Assembly (NCBI GenBank): GCA_002315335.1
Contig: DCGW01000081.1
Coordinates: forward strand, 1 to 8,481
DNA: 8,481 nucleotides
DNA from: Firmicutes bacterium UBA1768
GTDB taxonomy: Bacteria; Bacillota; Clostridia; Peptostreptococcales; Anaerovoracaceae
Reading direction: 5' to 3'
Shown here: positions 1 through 5,230 of the stretch, one piece after another
Layout: each line of letters begins with the position of its first letter
Numbering within the stretch: position 1 is the first letter of the stretch
Notes under the pieces: generated by a model
Told to the model about the DNA's origin: nothing
Database searches by the model: none
What the model saw: only the letters and a program-made list of their open reading frames with translations
Position numbers and translations under genes: made by a program

Positions 1-1372
1 CCTTGATAGGAACGCCTGCGTCCATAAGTGCTAATGTGCTGCCGCAGACTGAAGCCTGAGAGGTTGAACCATTGGAGCTCATTACTTCTGATACAAGTCT
101 GATAGCATAAGGGAAGTCTTCCTTAGAAGGAATAACCGGTAAAAGTGCTCTTTCAGCGAGAGCGCCGTGGCCGATTTCTCTTCTGCCAGGTCCTCTCATA
201 GGCTTTGGTTCGCCTGTAGAATAACCTGGGAAGTTATAGTGGTGAATATATCTCTTTTCTGTCTGTTCTGTAATTCCGTCAATCGTCTGAGCTTCGCTTA
301 ATAAGCCGAGAGTAGCAACTGTCATTACCTGAGTCTGTCCTCTTGTGAAGAGACCTGTGCCGTGTGTTCTTGGGAGAACTCCTGCTTCGCACCAGATAGG
401 TCTGATTTCTGTAGTTGCTCTGTTATCAGGTCTTACGCCTTCGTCAAGAATTCTGTTTCTTACCATTTCCTTCTTGAGCTTGTATAAGATAGCGTCTACA
501 TCCTTACCGCAGTCAGGATCCTTTTCAAGGAAGAATTCCATGGTTTCAGCTTCAACCTTATCCATGTTTGCCATTCTTTCAAGCTTGTCAGGAGTATAAA
601 TGGCATCCTTCATTTTTGGTGAAGCATAGTCCATAACCTCAGCTTCAAGCTCTTCAGGTACTTCATGAATAATTGGAACCTGCTTTTCCTTACCAACCTC
701 AGCCTGAATTTTTTCGATGAAAGCAACAATTTTCTTGATTTCTTCGTGTGCTCTCATTATTGCTTCCAGCATATCGTCTTCTGAGATTTCAAGAGCTCCG
801 GCTTCTACCATCATGATAGCATCCTTTGTACCGGAAACAACAAGATGAAGAACTGATTCTTCTCTCTGTGCTAAGGTTGGGTTTACGATGAATTCATCGC
901 CGATTTTACCCATCATCACAGTACCTGTAGGACCGTCAAACGGAATATCAGAAATTGAAAGTGCCACTGATGAGCCTATCATCGCAACTATTTCTGAAGG
1001 ACAGTCAAAGTCAGCACTCATTACAGTTGCAACAACCTGAACGTCGTTTCTATATCCCTTTGGGAAGAGCGGTCTGATAGGTCTGTCCATGAGTCTTGAG
1101 CTCAATGTAGCCTTTTCGGAAGCTTTGCCTTCCCTCTTGATGAAGCCGCCAGGAATCTTTCCTGCAGCATACATTTTTTCTTCGTATTCACATGTCAGCG
1201 GGAAGAAGTCGAGACCCTCCTTTGGAGCCGCTGATGCTGTCGCCGTTACCAGGCAGACAGTGTCGCCGTATCTGATCATTGTTGAACCGTTAGTCAGCTG
1301 AGCAACCTTTCCTGTTTCGACTGATAGGGTTCTGCCGGCGATTTCAAGCTCGAATTTCCTGAAATTTTCCAT
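1..1372 (-). CDS. pnp: Polyribonucleotide nucleotidyltransferase (PNPase), N-terminal 457 residues, cut by window edge
   Basis: PNPase degrades RNA 3' to 5' by phosphorolysis, releasing nucleoside diphosphates, and acts as a cytoplasmic trimer. The first RNase PH domain is visible from about residue 10, with the stretch [20 protein letters not shown], then [20 protein letters not shown]. An all-helical linker follows (about residues 210-310). The second, catalytic RNase PH domain then begins ([65 protein letters not shown]). The family is usually about 700 residues, so the rest of this domain and the KH and S1 RNA-binding domains lie beyond base 1. The ATG start (1370-1372) is supported by an AAGGAGA ribosome site at 1378-1384, 5 nt upstream. 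Following rpsO is the classic rpsO-pnp order. A common RPDGR motif reads RPDNR here, a mild variation. Identity is very secure. Confidence 0.97.
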   Translation of the reverse strand, partial: MENFRKFELEIAGRTLSVETGKVAQLTNGSTMIRYGDTVCLVTATASAAPKEGLDFFPLTCEYEEKMYAAGKIPGGFIKREGKASEKATLSSRLMDRPIRPLFPKGYRNDVQVVATVMSADFDCPSEIVAMIGSSVALSISDIPFDGPTGTVMMGKIGDEFIVNPTLAQREESVLHLVVSGTKDAIMMVEAGALEISEDDMLEAIMRAHEEIKKIVAFIEKIQAEVGKEKQVPIIHEVPEELEAEVMDYASPKMKDAIYTPDKLERMANMDKVEAETMEFFLEKDPDCGKDVDAILYKLKKEMVRNRILDEGVRPDNRATTEIRPIWCEAGVLPRTHGTGLFTRGQTQVMTVATLGLLSEAQTIDGITEQTEKRYIHHYNFPGYSTGEPKPMRGPGRREIGHGALAERALLPVIPSKEDFPYAIRLVSEVMSSNGSTSQASVCGSTLALMDAGVPIK

Positions 1373-1377
1373 TACTT

Positions 1378-1384
1378 TCTCCTT
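1378..1384 (-). promoter_or_regulatory. Ribosome binding site of pnp
   Basis: On the minus strand this reads AAGGAGA, 5 nt before the ATG at 1370-1372. It is a near-ideal Shine-Dalgarno sequence and decides the pnp start. Confidence 0.85.
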
Positions 1385-1389
1385 TCACC

Positions 1390-1469
1390 GGGAATAATTG
1401 ACGTGCTGTCCCTTAATACTATTCACAGCCGCTTCCTGCACCATTTTACAGTTTTTTCAAATAATTCCC
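1390..1469 (-). promoter_or_regulatory. Putative structured leader of pnp (long-range hairpin)
   Basis: In the RNA, GGGAATTATTTG (1458-1469) can pair with CAATTATTCCC (1390-1400). This gives 6 bp, a U-U mismatch and 3 more pairs, enclosing about 57 nt. Inside, GCTGT (1425-1429) can pair with ACAGC (1405-1409), and GTGC (1438-1441) with GCAC (1403-1406) as an overlapping alternative. The base of the stem ends 5 nt before the pnp ribosome site. In E. coli a hairpin in this same place is cut by RNase III and lets PNPase repress its own mRNA. That comparison is by position only, the fold here is AT-rich, and I did not compute its energy. I could not find a convincing promoter in 1373-1490. Confidence 0.35.
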
Positions 1470-1490
1470 ATTTTTATCCATATATGCTCA

Positions 1491-1520
1491 TAAAGCGGGG
1501 TTAGTAAAAACCCCGCTTTA
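1491..1520 (-). terminator. Hairpin after rpsO: weak or partial terminator, or RNA processing/stabilising stem
   Basis: A perfect 12-bp inverted repeat (1491-1502 with 1509-1520, core GCGGGGTT/AACCCCGC) surrounds a 6-nt loop. It starts 11 nt after the rpsO stop, where a terminator is expected between rpsO and pnp. On the minus strand the bases after the GC core are only TTTATGAG, so the U-tract is short and interrupted. That suggests partial termination with readthrough into pnp, or a stem that protects the rpsO 3' end or is cleaved. No better U-tract exists on the plus strand, so it is not a good terminator for that direction either. Confidence 0.6.
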
Positions 1521-1531
1521 AAGTGGACCTG

Positions 1532-1795
1532 TTATTTTCTTAAGCCAAGTCTTGAAATAAGATTTCTGTATCTTTCGATATCCTTTTCTTTAAGATAGTT
1601 AAGAAGGTTTCTTCTCTGACCAACCATCTTGAGGAGGCCTCTTCTTGAGTGATGATCCTTCTTGTGTTCCTTTAAGTGTTCGTTTAAGTGGTTGATTCTG
1701 TAAGTTAAAATTGCAACCTGTACCTCAGGGGAACCTGTGTCACCTTCTTTTGTAGCGTATTCTTTAATAATCTGCTGTTTTAATTCTGTTGTCAT
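1532..1795 (-). CDS. rpsO: 30S ribosomal protein S15
   Basis: S15 (87 residues here, close to the usual 88-89) is a primary binder of the 16S rRNA central domain and is needed early in platform assembly of the small subunit. The whole protein matches the family. [12 protein letters not shown] (residues 17-28) is the signature near the N-terminus, and [23 protein letters not shown] (46-68) is the highly conserved rRNA-binding helix-loop. The end is RLGLRK. The ATG at 1793-1795 has an AAAGGAG ribosome site at 1803-1809, 7 nt upstream. The gene has its own promoter and structured leader (1820-1910) and is followed by a hairpin. It can therefore be expressed apart from the upstream operon, as expected for a highly expressed ribosomal protein. 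Very secure. Confidence 0.98.
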   Translation of the reverse strand: MTTELKQQIIKEYATKEGDTGSPEVQVAILTYRINHLNEHLKEHKKDHHSRRGLLKMVGQRRNLLNYLKEKDIERYRNLISRLGLRK

Positions 1796-1802
1796 AATTT
1801 TT

Positions 1803-1809
1803 CTCCTTT
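1803..1809 (-). promoter_or_regulatory. Ribosome binding site of rpsO
   Basis: AAAGGAG on the minus strand, 7 nt from the ATG. It lies in an AT-rich, probably single-stranded stretch (1796-1819) just after the leader helix, so it could be accessible by default and blocked when the leader is bound. Confidence 0.85.
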
Positions 1810-1819
1810 ATTTTATATT

Positions 1820-1876
1820 ACCGTTATGCTTAGTAGACGTCGGAGTGTCGTACAACCGAGCACACGGCTCAAATCT
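1820..1876 (-). promoter_or_regulatory. Structured rpsO leader, candidate S15 autoregulatory element
   Basis: The predicted 5' UTR can form a long helix. Its 5' arm GCCGTGTGCT (1859-1868) pairs with AGCATAACGGT (1820-1830), giving 10 pairs including two G-U and one bulged A. Enclosed within it are either GTA-C-GAC/GTC-TAC (1847-1853 with 1833-1838) around an 8-nt loop, or the alternative CGG/CCG (1856-1858 with 1841-1843). A hairpin of this size directly before the ribosome site of rpsO fits the known habit of bacterial S15 proteins to repress their own mRNA through leader RNAs that differ between lineages. The pairing is seen directly. The S15 binding is inferred from position. Confidence 0.55.
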
Positions 1877-1881
1877 CTAAT

Positions 1882-1910
1882 ATTCTAACATAGAGTATGT
1901 GTGTTTGCAA
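1882..1910 (-). promoter_or_regulatory. Sigma-A type promoter of rpsO
   Basis: The -35 element TTGCAA (1905-1910) and the -10 element TAGAAT (1882-1887) are separated by exactly 17 bp, with an extended -10 TG at 1889-1890 (TGTTAGAAT). The 20 bp upstream of the -35 (1911-1930) are almost all A/T, like an UP element. Transcription would start near 1875-1877, giving a leader of about 80 nt. This is the best promoter in the window. Confidence 0.8.
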
Positions 1911-1960
1911 GAAATATTATTAATAAATAGCTGATTTTCAACTAATTTTGCGATATTTTG

Positions 1961-2887
1961 CTAAATCTCTTCGTGATAATTTCTTGCTGTCTGACAATCG
2001 ATTTGAATTTGTTCAGCCAAAGCATCAACAGAAGGGAATTTCATCTCATCTCTGATCTTTTTTACGAACTCAACCTTAATCATCCTGCCGTAAATATCCT
2101 TGTTGAAGTCGAAAATATGTGTTTCTACTACCCTCTTATTGTCTCCGATAGTTGGTTTTATTCCCACATTAGTAATTCCCGGATACTCAATAAAGTTATA
2201 ATTGCACTTTGTTATGTATACTCCGTTAGAAGGTGTTACCATTGCCTCATCAATAAGGATATTTGAAGTAGGAAAACCGATTGTTCTTCCAATCATATTT
2301 CCTCTTACAACCTCTCCGCCCATGGAATAATTTCTGCCAAGCATAATATTGGCTTCATCTATCCTTCCTTGAGCTATGAGCTCTCGTATTAGGGTTGATG
2401 ATACAACCTGACCCATAACCTTTACCGGCTCCATTACATGAATGCTGAAGCCCCTTCTTCTGCCGACCTTCATAAGAAGATCAGTATCTCCCTCAGCTTT
2501 GAAGCCGAAGTGATAGTTGAAGCCACAGTATAGCTCCTTCATTCTGAGCTTATTCATTAATATTTCAGAAATGAATTCTTCAGGCGGTGTATGGCTGATA
2601 TTATAGTCAAAGTCGATAGAAAAAACATAATCTATACCCATACTTTTGAGCATTTCAAGCTTTTCTTCAGGGTACATAATATTTTTAATCACTCTTTTGC
2701 CTGCAAGAACGTTCTTAGGGTGATTGTTGAAGGTAAATACCGCACTCTTTATTCCCGATATTCTTGCGCTTTTTACTGTTCTTTTAATCAGAGCCTGATG
2801 GCCGACATGTATACCGTCAAAGTTGCCGACCGCAACTACGGTTTCCTTAATATTTTTTATGTCATCAAGGGAATTAAAAACTTTCAT
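1961..2887 (-). CDS. ribF: Bifunctional riboflavin kinase / FMN adenylyltransferase (FAD synthetase)
   Basis: The enzyme converts riboflavin to FMN and then FAD using ATP in the cytoplasm. The N-terminal adenylyltransferase domain shows GNFDGIHVGH at residues 21-30 (the nucleotide-binding HxGH-type motif), CGFNYHFGFKAEGD at 121-134 and the SSTxxR motif at 163-168. The C-terminal riboflavin kinase domain shows GRTIGFPTSNI (200-210), a variant of the usual PTAN with Ser for Ala. It also shows NGVYIT, NVGIKPTI and the expected catalytic Glu in VETHIFDF (E255). At 308 residues it is a typical full-length RibF. The ATG is preceded by a perfect AGGAGG (2893-2898), and truB ends 18 bp upstream. That gap is too short for an FMN riboswitch, so expression probably follows the operon. 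Very secure. Confidence 0.97.
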   Translation of the reverse strand: MKVFNSLDDIKNIKETVVAVGNFDGIHVGHQALIKRTVKSARISGIKSAVFTFNNHPKNVLAGKRVIKNIMYPEEKLEMLKSMGIDYVFSIDFDYNISHTPPEEFISEILMNKLRMKELYCGFNYHFGFKAEGDTDLLMKVGRRRGFSIHVMEPVKVMGQVVSSTLIRELIAQGRIDEANIMLGRNYSMGGEVVRGNMIGRTIGFPTSNILIDEAMVTPSNGVYITKCNYNFIEYPGITNVGIKPTIGDNKRVVETHIFDFNKDIYGRMIKVEFVKKIRDEMKFPSVDALAEQIQIDCQTARNYHEEI

Positions 2888-2892
2888 CTTTT

Positions 2893-2898
2893 CCTCCT
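2893..2898 (-). promoter_or_regulatory. Ribosome binding site of ribF
   Basis: A perfect AGGAGG on the minus strand, 5 nt before the ATG at 2885-2887 and inside the 18-bp truB-ribF gap. It is one of the strongest ribosome sites in the string, so ribF does not need coupling to truB. Confidence 0.85.
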
Positions 2899-2905
2899 GC
2901 CCTGT

Positions 2906-3877
2906 TTATCTTGCAAAAACCTTGTGTGGTACAAGTCTGTCGGTTTCTTTGTTAACATAACCGATTCCTATGAAAACTCCTCCCGAAAAAACCCTGTAGT
3001 ACTGCCGTAGATTGATATTATTCTCGCCGAGAGCCAGATAACCGCTGAAATAACCACTGCTGACTGCATCAGACTCATCGGCACCTCGACCTTCCGGAAA
3101 ATCAATTTTTAATAGTTTAATGTGACCTCCGTTAGCAAAAATCTGACCCTGCTTCTCTTTTAGAATAGCTAAAGGAAAGTCTTTTATTGGAAAATCTACA
3201 GGCTTCAAAATTTCAGATACCGGTCTGCCTTCGTCAACAAGGTTCTGAATTTCCTCAAAGGTTACAGCATCATTTATAGTAAAAGCTCCGCTTCCTGTCC
3301 TTGCCAAAAAAGACATGGCTGCACCCATTCCGAGAGCCTCACCCATTTCTGTGCAAATAGTTCTTACATAGGTTCCCTTTGAGCATTCAACGTCGAAAAG
3401 TATTCTGTTTCGGTCAATTCTTACAATTTTCAAATCGTTAATTGTGATTTTCCTCGACTTAACCTTGACTGTTTCCCCGTTTCTCGCATACTCGTATAGT
3501 CTTTTTCCGTCAACTCTGACTGCGGAATACATCGGCGGTGTCTGCAGGATTTCTCCCTTATAGGTTTTCTCGAAACCATATATAGCAGCTTCATCTATAG
3601 GATAATCCTTTTCTTCTGAGAGTACGTTTCCCCAGATATCACCCGTGTCGGTTCTGAGACCCAAAACCAATTCGCAGCGATATTTTTTGAAATCCCCATC
3701 GAGATATTCAGTCACCTTCGTTGCAGACCCGAGACCTACAGGAAGGACACCAATAGCCATTGGATCAAGCGTTCCCGTGTGACCGGTTTTCTTTTCTCCT
3801 AAAAGGCGTCTCAGGACCTTAACTACATCGTGAGAGGTCATACCCGTAGGCTTTAATATATTTACAAATCCATCCAT
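2906..3877 (-). CDS. truB: tRNA pseudouridine(55) synthase
   Basis: TruB isomerises U55 in the T-loop of nearly all tRNAs to pseudouridine and also helps tRNA fold. The catalytic motif GHTGTLDPMAIGVLP (residues 32-46) holds the nucleophile Asp38. MYSAVRVDGKRLYEYAR (116-132) supplies the conserved active-site Tyr, and CSKGTYVRTICTEMGEALG (165-183) is the KGTYIR-type motif. LARTGSGAFT follows. The last 80 or so residues form the PUA-like C-terminal extension, and 323 residues is normal for the longer Firmicute form. The ATG is 2 bp from the TAA of the upstream phosphoesterase gene, with only a weak TGGAAA ribosome site (3883-3888) lying inside it. Translational coupling is therefore likely. Very secure. 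Confidence 0.96.
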   Translation of the reverse strand: MDGFVNILKPTGMTSHDVVKVLRRLLGEKKTGHTGTLDPMAIGVLPVGLGSATKVTEYLDGDFKKYRCELVLGLRTDTGDIWGNVLSEEKDYPIDEAAIYGFEKTYKGEILQTPPMYSAVRVDGKRLYEYARNGETVKVKSRKITINDLKIVRIDRNRILFDVECSKGTYVRTICTEMGEALGMGAAMSFLARTGSGAFTINDAVTFEEIQNLVDEGRPVSEILKPVDFPIKDFPLAILKEKQGQIFANGGHIKLLKIDFPEGRGADESDAVSSGYFSGYLALGENNINLRQYYRVFSGGVFIGIGYVNKETDRLVPHKVFAR

Positions 3878-3879
3878 AA

Positions 3880-4860
3880 TTATTTCCAGTCAAGAAGGTC
3901 TGTTGCCTTATAAACAGCAGCCTTTACGTCTTCTATAGAACCATTAATAGTGCAGCCGGCAGCTTTTTTATGACCGCCGCCGCCAAATTCCGCCGAAATC
4001 GCAGATACATCCTTATCATGTTTGGAACGAAAGCCGACTTTAAAAACATCCTTAGATACTTCCTTTGCAAAGCAAGCTACGGAAACTGTATTTATATTTC
4101 TTAACAGCTCGACAATGCCGTCACTGTCCTGAATTTCAGCCGAGGTTTTATCAAGCATATCAAGATTGCAGTACGCAAAAGCGAGTTTCCCGTCATACCT
4201 GAACTCCATAGTTTTAAGAATCTCTGCTTCAAGAGCATATTTTTCCTTCCTGACATTCTGGTAAATCTGAACGCTGATATAGTTAAGGTCTATTCCAGTT
4301 TCAAGCAGCTCGGCAGCAATTTTATGGGTTTTCGGAGTAGTGTTTGAATACTGAAACTGCCCTGTATCGGTGACTATCGCAGCATACAATCCTTCGGCAC
4401 ATTCACTGGTGATTTCTCCGCCGTTTTCTTTTATCATAGTGAAAATAATTTCCCCGACAGCCGCAGCATTCGCATCCACATAATTTAAATCAGCATAGTA
4501 GTCGTTTGTACCATGGTGGTCAATATTAACAGTGATATCGCCTCGTTCAAACAGTTCTGCCCTGTTCTCAAAACGCCCTCTGTCACTACAGTCGATCGCA
4601 CAAACCACATCATAGTGCTCAAGAAGACCTGCCTCGTCAGCTATGAAGCTCTCATCCTCGAGAAAAGTGATAATCTCTGGCAGCTTTTCACCCGGATAAA
4701 CATCGACTCTTTTACCAAAACCTCTAAGATACGAAGATAGAGCCTTAGCAGAGCCTATGGTATCTCCATCCGCAATAACATGAGTAAGAATTAATATGGT
4801 CCTGGCAGGTGTGAGATAGGAAATTATTTCCATAAATGTATTATTTTTCATAATATCCAC
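3880..4860 (-). CDS. nrnA: DHH/DHHA1 phosphoesterase, NrnA-type oligoribonuclease (nanoRNase) / pAp phosphatase
   Basis: NrnA-type enzymes finish RNA decay by hydrolysing 2-5 nt RNAs and, in many members, dephosphorylate pAp. All metal-binding DHH motifs are present: HVIADGDTIGS (His27, Asp31, Asp33), AIDCSD (Asp90), NIDHHGTND (Asp114-His115-His116) and IVTDTGQFQYSNTT (Asp165). The C-terminal DHHA1 domain carries GGGGH (293-297), and 326 residues is typical. The annotated start is GTG (4858-4860), with GGGG (4865-4868) 4 nt upstream. An ATG three codons later (4849-4851) is a real alternative. Placement between rbfA and truB is usual in Clostridia. The substrate class (nanoRNA, pAp or cyclic dinucleotide intermediates) cannot be settled from sequence, because several subfamilies share these motifs. 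No transmembrane or PAS/GGDEF region is present, so it is not GdpP. Confidence 0.9.
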   Translation of the reverse strand: MDIMKNNTFMEIISYLTPARTILILTHVIADGDTIGSAKALSSYLRGFGKRVDVYPGEKLPEIITFLEDESFIADEAGLLEHYDVVCAIDCSDRGRFENRAELFERGDITVNIDHHGTNDYYADLNYVDANAAAVGEIIFTMIKENGGEITSECAEGLYAAIVTDTGQFQYSNTTPKTHKIAAELLETGIDLNYISVQIYQNVRKEKYALEAEILKTMEFRYDGKLAFAYCNLDMLDKTSAEIQDSDGIVELLRNINTVSVACFAKEVSKDVFKVGFRSKHDKDVSAISAEFGGGGHKKAAGCTINGSIEDVKAAVYKATDLLDWK

Positions 4861-4872
4861 TTATCCCCAAAA

Positions 4873-5229
4873 TTATCCGTTAATTTCATTAATAAGCTTT
4901 TCAATATGCATACCATATTCGAGCGAAGTGTCAATTTTAAATGTAAGCTCAGGGACGTGTCTGATTTTGACCATCTTCCCAACCTTATTCCGTATAAAAC
5001 CCTGTGCACGGCTAAGCGCAGCAACTGTGTTTTTTTTCTCTTCCTCAGTACCCATTACCGAAAGGTAAACAGTTGCGTAGCTGCCATCGCTTGTTACATC
5101 GACGGCAGTAACGCTTGTGAGCATATTGATATCCGGATCTCTGAGCTCTCCGCCAGTCAGCATACCACCGATAATCTTGCGGATTTCTTCACCCAGACGT
5201 CCCTGTCTGTAATTACTCTTCTGTTTCAT
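4873..5229 (-). CDS. rbfA: Ribosome-binding factor A
   Basis: RbfA is a small KH-fold protein that binds immature 30S subunits and helps 16S rRNA mature at its 5' end, and it is linked to cold adaptation. Family traits seen are the basic N-terminus with RLGEEIRKII (residues 11-20), the strand pair LTSVTAVDVTSDGSYATVYLSV (37-58) and the interhelical Ala-x-Gly kink typical of RbfA (A75-Q76-G77 in SRAQGFIR). The C-terminal strand IRHVPELTFKIDTSLEYG (about 89-106) follows. Its 118 residues are normal length. The ATG follows the infB stop by a single base and has only an AG-rich, weak ribosome site, which suggests reinitiation by ribosomes finishing IF2. Very secure. Confidence 0.95.
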   Translation of the reverse strand: MKQKSNYRQGRLGEEIRKIIGGMLTGGELRDPDINMLTSVTAVDVTSDGSYATVYLSVMGTEEEKKNTVAALSRAQGFIRNKVGKMVKIRHVPELTFKIDTSLEYGMHIEKLINEING

Positions 5230-5230
5230 T

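Noticed and set aside
1442..1460. TTGAAA and TAAAAT considered as a pnp promoter
   Set aside because: The two boxes are only about 6 bp apart, and neither has a partner at 16-18 bp spacing.
1911..1960. AT-rich inverted repeats after ribF considered as a terminator
   Set aside because: The palindromic TTATTAATAA and neighbours have no GC stem and no following U-tract. They fit better as the AT-rich upstream part of the rpsO promoter.
1958..2266. Plus-strand open frame of 102 codons antisense to ribF
   Set aside because: It lies entirely across ribF and the adjoining AT-rich gap, has no ribosome site, and its peptide is Cys/Tyr-rich with no family resemblance. It is a shadow of the real gene.
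2888..2905. Search for an FMN riboswitch in front of ribF
   Set aside because: Only 18 bp separate truB and ribF, filled mainly by the ribosome site. An FMN riboswitch needs over 100 nt.
2591..3010. Plus-strand open frame of 139 codons antisense to ribF/truB
   Set aside because: It is the longest antisense frame but spans two well-identified genes on the other strand, with no ribosome site or recognisable domain.
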